Shown: in pieces, positions 1 to 6,430 of the stretch
Position numbering within the stretch: the stretch's first letter is position 1
Layout: each line of letters begins with the position of its first letter
Source of the DNA: JAQBGV01 sp032128395
Lineage (GTDB): Bacteria; Planctomycetota; UBA8108; UBA1146
DNA length: 15,391 nt
Assembly: GCA_032128395.1 (NCBI GenBank)
Contig: JAQBGV010000124.1
Coordinates: forward strand, 1 to 15,391
Direction of reading: 5' to 3'
Notes under the pieces: model-generated
Seen by the model: only the letters and a program-made list of their open reading frames with translations
What the model was told of the DNA's origin: nothing
Databases searched by the model: none
Program-made: the position numbers and the translations under genes

Positions 1-34
1 CTTTGCGAAAGCTCCCTCAAAAACACAGCCCCCC

Positions 35-277
35 CTAGAAATTCCGCTTCACCCTCTTCGCGATCTTGCCCGCACTGATGCACCCGGTGCAGACTCGCAT
101 CCGCTTCACGGTGCCCCCGACCTGAGCGCGGATCTTCTGAAGGTTCGGCTTGAACGCCCGTCGCACCTTGCCGGTGATCTTCGTCCCCACTCCGCCGAGG
201 TACTTCGCCTTCCCTCGGGTGGTGACCTTGTTCCCGAACTGCGTCTTCTTTCCGCAGATCTCGCAGACGCGTGCCAT
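35..277 (-). CDS. rpmB: 50S ribosomal protein L28, zinc-binding form
   Basis: This 80-residue protein is a structural component of the large ribosomal subunit. It is recognised by its MARVCEICGK start, the K/R-rich body and the VKRMRVCTGC segment near the C-terminus. The length is normal for the family. Cysteines 5, 8, 63 and 66 form two CxxC pairs, so this is the zinc-binding (C+) version; some bacteria also carry a cysteine-free paralogue used under zinc limitation. The ATG at 277 is preferred over the adjacent in-frame TTG at 280, because GAGGG lies five bases before the ATG and MARVC is the usual L28 start. The gene lies 69 bp downstream of a tRNA-Met gene on the same strand and may be co-transcribed with it. 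The stop codon is TAG. Identification is secure. Confidence 0.97.
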   Translation of the reverse strand: MARVCEICGKKTQFGNKVTTRGKAKYLGGVGTKITGKVRRAFKPNLQKIRAQVGGTVKRMRVCTGCISAGKIAKRVKRNF

Positions 278-316
278 CAAATCCCTCGATTCCCGTCCGA
301 TTCAGGTCGTTCACAC

Positions 317-329
317 CCGAGCGGCTCGG
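317..329 (-). other. Small GC hairpin between tRNA-Met and rpmB
   Basis: CCGAG and CTCGG form a perfect 5-bp stem with a CGG (plus strand) or CCG (minus strand) loop. It sits 17 bases after the mature 3' end of the tRNA and about 40 bases before rpmB. A pyrimidine/T-rich stretch lies between the tRNA and the hairpin rather than after it, so this is not a textbook terminator. It could help tRNA 3' processing or partial termination, or be chance in GC-rich DNA. Confidence 0.25.
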
Positions 330-346
330 CTCATGCGAAAAGAAAG

Positions 347-419
347 TAGCGGCGCAGGGACTCGAACCCCGGACCCAAGGATTATGATTCCTTTGCTCTA
401 CCAACTGAGCTACGCCGCC
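347..419 (-). tRNA. tRNA-Met (CAU), probably elongator
   Basis: A complete 73-base cloverleaf can be folded on the minus strand. It has a 7-bp acceptor stem (GGCGGCG with CGCCGCT, closing on a G-U pair), a GCTC/GAGC D-stem with an 8-base loop, an AAGGA/TCCTT anticodon stem with loop ATCATAA, a 5-base variable loop GGGTC, a T-arm with TTCGAGT loop, and discriminator A. The anticodon CAU is at 384-386 on the plus strand. The 3' CCA is not encoded, because the next bases are CTT. The body resembles elongator tRNA-Met. It lacks the initiator's three consecutive G-C pairs at the base of the anticodon stem. A CAU anticodon can also belong to lysidine-modified tRNA-Ile2, which I consider less likely but cannot exclude. 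Confidence 0.93.
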
Positions 420-431
420 AGCGAGCCCGAG

Positions 432-459
432 AGTGTAGTCAGACCGGCCAGGAAGGCAA
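432..459 (-). promoter_or_regulatory. Candidate sigma-70-type promoter of tRNA-Met
   Basis: On the minus strand TTGCCT (454-459) and TACACT (432-437) are separated by 16 bases. Each matches the consensus boxes at four of six positions. The -10 box ends 12 bases before the first tRNA base, which would give a 5' leader of only about five bases, a normal arrangement for tRNA genes. Sigma-factor preferences of this organism are unknown, so this is a position-supported guess. Confidence 0.42.
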
Positions 460-518
460 CCCGCATCTCACGCGTCCCCCTCGGTTTCCGACGCTTCCCC
501 CCGGCGCGATCTGCCCCG

Positions 519-1229
519 GTGAAGACCGCAGTGGCCGACCTCGTTCGCGCGCTCCTCGAGCTCGTCCTCCCGGGGCGTTGCCTCGCCTGCGGGGAGTACC
601 TGGGGACGAGTTCGAAGCCACTCTGCTCCGCCTGTCTCCCCCAAGCTCCATGGCCCCCGCCGGCCTGTGGTCGCTGCCTCGGCCGCCAGGGCGACCCCTG
701 CGCGCTCTGCCGCGTCTCTCCCCCCCGGGTCCCTCTGATCCGGCTCGGGCCCCACGAACCACCGCTCAGAACGATGCTGCTCGCAGCGAAGTGGGGTGGA
801 GGAGGAGATCGGGTGCCAGTTCTCGCGCGATGGCTCGCAGAAGCGTGCCGCGGAGGATTGGGATCGCCGGTCCCGATCGAAGCGGTGACTTCGGTCCCCC
901 GAAGTCGCTGGCGTCGTCTGCGGCACGGGCGGCCTCTTTCGGAGTCCCTCGCCGGCACACTAGCGGTGGAGCTGCGCCGCCCACTCCTCCCTCCGCCCCG
1001 CCGGCACGGCGGCCCTCCCCAGGCTGGACTCGGAGCGGCAGCACGTCGTCGTGCCCCGCACGGGGTCTTCTTCGTCCCGCCGTCCCACCGCGCACGGATC
1101 GCGGGGCGCACCATCCTCCTGGTCGATGATGTGATCACCACGGGCGCGACCCTCACCGCGTGCGCGGAAGCACTCGAAGTCGCGGGAGCGAAACAGGTGA
1201 TCGGAGCGGTGCTGACCTTCGCGCCCTGA
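519..1229 (+). CDS. comF: ComF family phosphoribosyltransferase-like protein
   Basis: With a GTG start at 519 the protein has 236 residues, the usual size for ComF/GntX. Family members are needed for DNA uptake in competent bacteria and probably act in the cytosol on incoming single-stranded DNA; a phosphoribosyltransferase reaction is inferred from the fold. The N-terminal half carries four Cys pairs (C21/C24, C36/C39, C50/C53, C61/C64), as expected for the ComF zinc-finger region. The PRPP-binding loop ILLVDDVITTGAT is at 199-211, and a PPQAGL...R region near 166-178 matches the family's PQ.GL..R pattern. The usual RGFNQ motif after VP..R appears as HGRPLSES (137-144). No good Shine-Dalgarno is visible, and GTG at 531 is an alternative start. 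Upstream extension would run through the tRNA gene and is rejected. The gene converges on the methyltransferase gene with a 50-bp gap. Confidence 0.88.
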   Translation: MKTAVADLVRALLELVLPGRCLACGEYLGTSSKPLCSACLPQAPWPPPACGRCLGRQGDPCALCRVSPPRVPLIRLGPHEPPLRTMLLAAKWGGGGDRVPVLARWLAEACRGGLGSPVPIEAVTSVPRSRWRRLRHGRPLSESLAGTLAVELRRPLLPPPRRHGGPPQAGLGAAARRRAPHGVFFVPPSHRARIAGRTILLVDDVITTGATLTACAEALEVAGAKQVIGAVLTFAP

Positions 1230-1279
1230 TCGATTTCCGTACAGGGGACGGCGCGTCGAGTCCGAGTTCCGACAGCCTC

Positions 1280-2146
1280 CTAGCGTTTGGTCGCCACCAC
1301 GTAGGCGATCCAGGCGTCGGTGTTCTCGGCCCGTTCGCGTCGGGTGAACACGCCATTCCCATCGCCATCCTTGTCGGTGCCCTCCCAGTACACTTCGCTC
1401 CTGGCGAAGCCCGCCTCGCTCAGGACGTCGCGCATCTCCGCGAGTCCCCAGATGCGCCAGTCGTAGGAGAAAGCCTTCTTCATCTCGCTGCCGTCGGGAA
1501 ATCGGAAGTGGATGTGACAGATCGCGCGGTTCCCGATGCCATCGAAAACATCCTGGTCCCAGACGTACGTGAAGCCATCGACCTCGCGCTCCTCCTCGAG
1601 GAGAGATTGGACCTCGGGTCCCCCCTCGATGTCGAGGATGAAGAGTCCCTCGGATGCCACGTTCTCGAACGCCGCACGGAAGTACCGAAGGAGCTCTTCG
1701 CGGGTGAGAAAACAGAACCAGGAAAAGTTCAGAGCGCTGACGATATCCGCCTTGCGATCGAGCACGTCGAGGGCGTTCCCCTCCATCAGCTCGACCCGCT
1801 GGCGGGCCTTGGCGGCGAGTGGTGCACGGTTGTGCTCCTCCCCCCACCGGAGCGGATCGGGATCGATGTCCACCCCGAAGGCGGTCATTTCCTTCGAAGC
1901 CGCCGCCCAGGCGCACGAGAGAAAGCCGGTCCCGCAGAAGTCCTCGCGCATCAGCAGGGGGAGGCGACCGAACTCCTGCTTGAACACTCGCTTGAAGAAC
2001 CGGATGTCCGCGACGGGCTCTTGGACACTCTGTTGGTAGAGATCGTGCCGATCGGCATGACGCGCGAGGGGGATGCGCGACTTCTTCTTGCCGGACTTGC
2101 CACCCTTCTTCGATTTCTTCGGGCGGTCCTTTTTCCCCCGCGCCAT
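1280..2146 (-). CDS. Class I SAM-dependent methyltransferase with Lys-rich N-terminus
   Basis: This 288-residue protein has a Rossmann-type SAM-binding core. Motif I reads REDFCGTGFLSCAW (67-80), an acidic motif II follows as GVDIDP (91-96), and ALDVLDRKADIVSALNFSW (125-143) covers motifs III-IV. The C-terminal part includes YDWRIWGL (228-235) and WEGTD (254-258). Residues 1-24 contain ten lysines and are probably a disordered basic tail that could contact nucleic acid or ribosomes. There is no signal peptide, so it should be cytosolic. The substrate cannot be read from the sequence; RNA, protein or small molecules are all possible. The ATG at 2146 is supported by GGAAAGGA at 2154-2161, seven bases upstream. 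It lies 134 bp downstream of the SpoA-like gene on the same strand. The methyltransferase class is confident, the role unknown. Confidence 0.9.
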   Translation of the reverse strand: MARGKKDRPKKSKKGGKSGKKKSRIPLARHADRHDLYQQSVQEPVADIRFFKRVFKQEFGRLPLLMREDFCGTGFLSCAWAAASKEMTAFGVDIDPDPLRWGEEHNRAPLAAKARQRVELMEGNALDVLDRKADIVSALNFSWFCFLTREELLRYFRAAFENVASEGLFILDIEGGPEVQSLLEEEREVDGFTYVWDQDVFDGIGNRAICHIHFRFPDGSEMKKAFSYDWRIWGLAEMRDVLSEAGFARSEVYWEGTDKDGDGNGVFTRRERAENTDAWIAYVVATKR

Positions 2147-2273
2147 CGCGTCGTCCTTTCCATGGATGCGGAACTGTTCATCGCCGTCGTCATCGCCGTC
2201 GATTCACGGAACCGCGGGATCATGCCGAATCGGTCACGCACTGCAAGGCAATCAGCCGGTTACAGTTCCGTCA

Positions 2274-2290
2274 GGAGCTCTCAGAGCTCC
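2274..2290 (-). other. Perfect hairpin with a stop codon in its loop
   Basis: GGAGCTC and GAGCTCC form a perfect 7-bp stem around a 3-base loop. The loop is exactly the TGA stop codon (2281-2283) of the SpoA-like gene on the minus strand. No T-run follows, so a standard intrinsic terminator is not shown. It may act in 3'-end formation of that small mRNA. Confidence 0.4.
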
Positions 2291-2610
2291 GTTGATCCGT
2301 CGCCGCGCAGAACTCCACCGAGTTCGGCCGCGATCTCCGCGACCGGACGGAGGTGATCGATGCGGAGCGCGATCCGTCCCTCGACTTCGACCGCAGTCCC
2401 CTCTCCGATCGCAACCGAGAGTGCGACCAAGCGCACTGGCTGGCCGCGGGGAAGCAGAAGAAGGTCTACTCCGAGCGCAGCGCCGGTCAGGTCGCCGAGG
2501 GGGACCTGTTTCTCCCCGAACACTGCGAGCACCTCGATCTGGCGTCCGAGGAGTGCGGAGAGTTCGGCGAAGGGGTCGGGGGACTCTGGCCTCGCCGCGA
2601 TACGGCTCAT
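2281..2610 (-). CDS. Small SpoA/FliN-like domain protein (putative)
   Basis: This 109-residue reading frame starts at ATG 2610, behind a strong purine-rich ribosome binding site (GGGGGGAGAGGGG, 2616-2628, five bases from the ATG). From residue 25 onward (IEVLAVFGEKQVPLGDL, then PVRLVALSVAIGEGTAVEV, then ALRIDHL at 81-87) it aligns by eye with the FliN/SpoA C-terminal domain. FliN has the same pattern: V.L.V.LG...M.I.ELL, then G.V..L....EPLDI, then L.A.GEVVVV, then GVRIT.I. FliN forms the flagellar switch C-ring, and relatives form sorting platforms of type III secretion. The length suits a minimal FliN. No other flagellar or secretion gene is in the window, so its partner is unknown. It is divergent from the SLC13 permease gene. 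That it is a real gene is likely; the family call is inference without a search. Confidence 0.6.
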   Translation of the reverse strand: MSRIAARPESPDPFAELSALLGRQIEVLAVFGEKQVPLGDLTGAALGVDLLLLPRGQPVRLVALSVAIGEGTAVEVEGRIALRIDHLRPVAEIAAELGGVLRGDGSTEL

Positions 2611-2664
2611 CTGTGCCCCTCTCCCCCCACAGGTGCTGAAGGAGTGGCCCACCCCCCGCCCCCC

Positions 2665-2689
2665 GGCTATCCTCGCGGCGAGTGTAGCC
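2665..2689. promoter_or_regulatory. Imperfect 25-bp palindrome in divergent intergenic region
   Basis: Between the divergent SpoA-like and SLC13 genes, arms GGCTA/TAGCC (2665-2669, 2685-2689) and CTCG/CGAG (2672-2675, 2679-2682) form one extended dyad centred on 2677. It has one T:G and one mismatched position and a 3-base loop. Its place in a 120-bp divergent promoter region makes it a candidate operator. It could also fold as an mRNA leader hairpin for the permease. Confidence 0.4.
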
Positions 2690-2730
2690 ATCCGGGAGGT
2701 CGGGGAAACGGAACTCGGGGGGAACGAAGG

Positions 2731-4590
2731 ATGATCGGTCTTCTGGACGGCCTTCTCGCCGCCGCCTCCCCGACCCTCGACGGGCCGATCATCGGGGTTC
2801 TGCTGCTCCTCCTCGCCGCTCTCGTCCTGTTCGCCACCGAGTGGTTCTCGGTCGACATGGTCGCGATGATGGTCGTGCTCGCCCTCACCGTGTCGGGGAT
2901 CCTCGGAGCTGAGCAGGCCCTGCTGGGGTTCGGGCACCCCGCAGTGATCGGGGTCGGAGCTCTCTTCATCGTCAGCGAGGGGCTCCTCCGTACCGGTGCA
3001 CTCGGCGTCGTCGCGAACCGCCTCGAACGATGGTCGGGGGGGAACGAGGGGCGTTTCCTCGCCCTGATGCTCGGGATCGTGGTGGTCAGCTCCGCGTTCC
3101 TGAACAACACTCCGATCGTCGCCATGTTCATCCCGATCGTGCTCGGGATCTCGTTGAAGATCGGGATCAATCCTTCCCACATGCTGATCCCCCTCTCCTA
3201 CGCGGCAATCCTCGGCGGAACCTGCACGATGATCGGAACGTCGACGAACATCGTCGTCGCTTCGATGGTCGCCGATGACCCGCAACTGCGCCCCCTCGGG
3301 ATGTTCGAGTTCACTGCGCTCGGAGTGATCCTCAGCGGCGCGGGGCTGATCTACCTGATCTTCTTCGTACGGCGCCTGATCCCGGATCGCCAGACGATCA
3401 CTTCGCTCACCGCGCAGAGTGGCGGCCGACCGATGCGCGAGTACGCGACCGAACTCGAAGTGCGGAAGGAAGGGGGCCTCGTCGGCTGCCGGTTCGAGGA
3501 GACGCCGCTCGCCGATGCGTCCGGCGTGCGGGTACTCCAGTTGATCCGCGGCGAAGGGATCATCTGGCCACCCTTCGAGGGAACCACCCTCTCGGAGGGG
3601 GACGCGCTCGTGATCGCGGGTCCGGTCGAAGACTTGATGGCGCTCCAACAGGAGCGCGGGCTCAACTCCCTCGAGGAGATCCTCGCCGGGAGCGGAGGGG
3701 CGCTCTCGAGCCGCGAGACCGAACTCGCCGAGATTCTCGTCCAGTCGAACTCGAACTACGCGGGGCAGCGACTGGGGGAAGCACAATTCCGCCGCCGATT
3801 CGGAGTGCAGGTGGTGGCGATTCTCCGCCACGGGATGCATCTGCGGCAAAAACTCTCCGAACACCCGCTCCGGGTCGGGGACGTCCTCCTCGTCCAAGGG
3901 TCTCCGGAGGGGCTCGGGCGGATCGGTTCCGAGGATGGCCTGGTCTTGTTGAGCGGGATCGAGCACGTCGCGATCCGCCGTGAGAAGGCGCCGATCGCCC
4001 TCGGGATCCTGGTCGCAGTGATCGTGCTCCTGGCCACTCGAGCATTCCCGATGGCGACCGTCGCTCTCATCGGCGCGATCGCGATGGTCCTCTCGGGATG
4101 TCTGCCGCCGGGAAAGGTCTACGAAGCGGTGCACTGGCGAGTGCTGGTGTTGATCGCGGGGATGCTCGCTCTGGGACTCGCGATGGCCGAAACCGGCGCC
4201 GCAGACTGGGTGGCCCACCACCTCGTCCACGGATTCGAGTTCGTCGGTCCTCGTGGATTGGTCGTCGTGACCCTGATCCTGTCTGCCCTGATGACCGAGG
4301 CGATCTCGAATACCGCGGTGGCCGCCGTGATGCTGCCGGTCGCCCTCGGCATCGCCCGAAACCTCGAGATCGATGGGGCTGCGGTCTCCCCTTACCCGTT
4401 CATCTTCGCCGTCGCCTACGGTGCGAGTTGCAGCTTCCTCACCCCGATCGGCTACCAGACGAACACGCTCGTCTACGGAGCCGGAGGCTATCGCTTCGGC
4501 GACTTCTTCCGGGCCGGGCTACCGCTCGTCCTCGTCGTCTGGGTCATCGGCGGGACGCTGATCCCCATCTTCTGGCCCCTCCTTCCCTGA
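2731..4590 (+). CDS. SLC13/DASS-type permease with two TrkA-C domains
   Basis: This 619-residue inner-membrane protein belongs to the ion-transporter superfamily of sodium-coupled dicarboxylate/sulfate carriers and related anion permeases. Hydrophobic segments fill residues 18-215 and 420-615. The two inverted-repeat signature pairs are visible: FLNNTP (123-128) with GTSTNIV (169-175), and ISNTAV (525-530) with TPIGYQTNTL (571-580). Between the halves, about residues 240-400, lie two TrkA-C (RCK_C)-like cytosolic modules; each has the LxxGDxLLVxG-type ending (SEGDALVIAG 288-297, RVGDVLLVQG 381-390). These modules probably bind a regulatory ligand. The substrate (sulfate, dicarboxylate, citrate or another anion) cannot be told. 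The ATG at 2731 has a purine-rich stretch before it. In-frame codons further upstream lie opposite the SpoA-like gene and are excluded. The 3' end overlaps the convergent FG-GAP gene by 72 bp. Confidence 0.92.
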   Translation: MIGLLDGLLAAASPTLDGPIIGVLLLLLAALVLFATEWFSVDMVAMMVVLALTVSGILGAEQALLGFGHPAVIGVGALFIVSEGLLRTGALGVVANRLERWSGGNEGRFLALMLGIVVVSSAFLNNTPIVAMFIPIVLGISLKIGINPSHMLIPLSYAAILGGTCTMIGTSTNIVVASMVADDPQLRPLGMFEFTALGVILSGAGLIYLIFFVRRLIPDRQTITSLTAQSGGRPMREYATELEVRKEGGLVGCRFEETPLADASGVRVLQLIRGEGIIWPPFEGTTLSEGDALVIAGPVEDLMALQQERGLNSLEEILAGSGGALSSRETELAEILVQSNSNYAGQRLGEAQFRRRFGVQVVAILRHGMHLRQKLSEHPLRVGDVLLVQGSPEGLGRIGSEDGLVLLSGIEHVAIRREKAPIALGILVAVIVLLATRAFPMATVALIGAIAMVLSGCLPPGKVYEAVHWRVLVLIAGMLALGLAMAETGAADWVAHHLVHGFEFVGPRGLVVVTLILSALMTEAISNTAVAAVMLPVALGIARNLEIDGAAVSPYPFIFAVAYGASCSFLTPIGYQTNTLVYGAGGYRFGDFFRAGLPLVLVVWVIGGTLIPIFWPLLP

Positions 4591-6309
4591 TGGAGACGCT
4601 CGGTCGTTCCGAATGAAGAAGACGGGACCCGCGACCACGAAGGCGCGTCCGGTGTCCGAGCCGCGTATGGTCGAGCTCGCGGCGGTGATCAGGAAGTCGC
4701 GCCCGCCATCGCCGTCGACGTCGCCGATCCCGGTCGCGTCGAAACCGAGGTGGTCGCCGACCGTGCGGCCGTTCCAACTGACGAGCATCTCAGAAGTCGC
4801 CCCCGAGTAGAGGAACACGGATCCCCCCCCACTCGCACTGCGCGAGGTCAACCAAGCGCCGACCACCAGGTCGGCATGGCCGTCTCCATCGACGTCTCCC
4901 GCGATCGCATCTCCAATTCCGAACCCCTCGCCGTAGCTGCCGGTCAAGGTGAGTATGCGGAGGCCGTCCGCTCCAGAGTGCACGATCAGGCGTCCGGAGT
5001 TCTTGCCGCGGGCCCGGTTCCTCCAGTCGGAGATCGAGAAATCGAGGACGCCGTCCGCATCGACATCGCCGATGATCGACACGAACATCTCACCGAGGCT
5101 GCCTCCGGTCTCATCGGCGTCGATGGTCGCGAGCAGGGTCGCCGCTTCCCCCCGGAACAGATACGCACGACCGCGACGACCGACCCCCGCCTTCCCCGCC
5201 CCGATCACGAGGAAGTGTCCCCCCGCTCGAGCTGCTCCCGCCGCGGCGCCACCGAGTCGATCCCCCGCGCGTTCTCCGACGATGGCATGGAACGGCTCGA
5301 GATCGCGCCCCGACAGGAGCTGAACTCGACCGGCGTCCTGGCCGTCTCCGCCGTCGAACCCCGGCGCCCCGACGAGGAGATCGGGGATCCCATCGCCGTC
5401 CCAGTCGTCGATCCCCCGCGCTTCGGCGCCGAACTGATCGCCTCGCCGATCTCCGGTGCGTTCCAGCAACAGCTTCCCACCCCGGCCGGAGTACACCGCG
5501 ACGCGACCCGCCATCGCGTGTTCATCCCCCGGTGCTCCGATGATGATGTCGTCGTACCCGTCGCCGTCGATGTCCCCCGCGGCACCCACCGCGGTCCCGA
5601 ACTGGTCTCCGGCTTCGCCCCATACCTCGAAGAGGAGCTTGCCGGACCCCCCGGAGCGCACTTCGACCCGCCCCGCCGGCTGGCCCTCCACGCGCGCGTA
5701 GGGGGCGGCGATCGCGAGATCATGAACGCCATCGCCATCGACGTCGCCGGCATCGATGCCGACCCAACCGAACATCTCGCCCTCCGCGCGCCCCTCGAAC
5801 GAGTGAATCACTCGCACGCGGTGCGAGAAGGGGACGAGCGAAGACTCAAAACGAGAGAGCAGTTGCTGATAGCGAGCGTCGCCCGAGAGCGAAGCGAGAT
5901 CCGCGTCATCGCGCAGCCGGTCGAGGTCCCGAAACCCACCCTGCCAAGCTCTGTCGAGCCATCGGATCGACTCATGGGGGTGTCCGAGGAGCGCATGGGC
6001 ACGAGCGGCATCGAAGGAGGCGGCGGCGAGGTTCTCGGGGTACTCCGCGGCCCTCTCGTGCGCGGCGGCGGCCGCCTCGATCTGCCCCGTGGCGTGGAGC
6101 GCTTCGCCGAGGAGACGGCTCGCAACCGCGTTCTCGGGTTCGCGGGCGAGGAGTGGCTCGAGGATCTCGATCGCGAGCTCGGGCGCACCACGATCGATGT
6201 GCGCCATCGCGACGGTGATCGCGTCCGGAGTGTCGGAAATTGGAGCGGCGAGATTCGTCATCGCGAGGAGAGGGGCGAGCAGGAAGAGGATCGGCGCGCC
6301 ACCGGTCAT
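4519..6309 (-). CDS. Exported TPR plus seven-bladed FG-GAP propeller protein
   Basis: The 596-residue product begins with a hydrophobic export signal (about residues 5-22). A TPR-like helical region follows (about 30-157, e.g. ELAIEILEPLLAREPEN and ESIRWLDRAWQGG). The rest is a beta-propeller of FG-GAP/integrin-alpha type with calcium loops DVDGDG or similar at 189, 247, 303, 415, 472 and 530, spaced about 57 residues apart. A degenerate blade at about 362-372 (GGHFLVIGAG) lacks the loop, which gives seven blades. Such propellers usually bind partners or glycans at the cell surface; the role here is unknown. The start at 6309 is fixed by a strong AAAGGAGG site and by the signal peptide that follows. 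The last 24 residues are encoded opposite the permease 3' end and are acidic, low-complexity sequence. It is the third gene in the minus-strand trio. Confidence 0.9.
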   Translation of the reverse strand: MTGGAPILFLLAPLLAMTNLAAPISDTPDAITVAMAHIDRGAPELAIEILEPLLAREPENAVASRLLGEALHATGQIEAAAAAHERAAEYPENLAAASFDAARAHALLGHPHESIRWLDRAWQGGFRDLDRLRDDADLASLSGDARYQQLLSRFESSLVPFSHRVRVIHSFEGRAEGEMFGWVGIDAGDVDGDGVHDLAIAAPYARVEGQPAGRVEVRSGGSGKLLFEVWGEAGDQFGTAVGAAGDIDGDGYDDIIIGAPGDEHAMAGRVAVYSGRGGKLLLERTGDRRGDQFGAEARGIDDWDGDGIPDLLVGAPGFDGGDGQDAGRVQLLSGRDLEPFHAIVGERAGDRLGGAAAGAARAGGHFLVIGAGKAGVGRRGRAYLFRGEAATLLATIDADETGGSLGEMFVSIIGDVDADGVLDFSISDWRNRARGKNSGRLIVHSGADGLRILTLTGSYGEGFGIGDAIAGDVDGDGHADLVVGAWLTSRSASGGGSVFLYSGATSEMLVSWNGRTVGDHLGFDATGIGDVDGDGGRDFLITAASSTIRGSDTGRAFVVAGPVFFIRNDRASPSGKEGPEDGDQRPADDPDDEDER

Positions 6310-6314
6310 GGGGG

Positions 6315-6322
6315 CCTCCTTT
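6315..6322 (-). promoter_or_regulatory. Strong ribosome binding site deciding the FG-GAP start
   Basis: AAAGGAGG, nearly the full anti-16S complement, lies five bases before the ATG at 6309. This selects that ATG over in-frame codons further upstream, which would also bury the signal peptide. Confidence 0.85.
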
Positions 6323-6430
6323 GGTGGAGTTCGTCTGACCCACACAGTGTAGAGGTGGGGACCAACCCCGCACAGCAGTGCCTTCTGTCCCATCTTCCGG
6401 GGGTGCGCTCCAAGGAGATCCGGATCGACG

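Noticed and set aside
150..518. N-terminal extension of the comF frame
   Set aside because: It would run antisense through rpmB and through the tRNA gene. The family alignment begins only near GTG 519 or 531.
960..2356. Other frames overlapping the methyltransferase region (960-1916 minus, 1160-2356 plus)
   Set aside because: They overlap two well-supported genes and show no family motifs.
2611..4230. Long minus-strand extension upstream of the SpoA-like gene
   Set aside because: It is antisense to the SLC13 permease and rich in His, Asp, Arg and Glu, typical of a shadow frame. Only the part after the ATG at 2610 has a ribosome binding site and a domain-like sequence.
4600..5760. Tandem DNA repeats resembling a CRISPR or satellite
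   Set aside because: The recurring motif follows the protein blades at about 170-bp intervals and codes for the GDVDGDG loops. It is a coding repeat with divergent units, not a spacer array.
6310..6430. Possible promoter or terminator between GH38 and FG-GAP genes
   Set aside because: A TACACT box and a short GGGG/CCCC stem are present, but no matching -35 or U-tract was found, so neither is reported as a feature.
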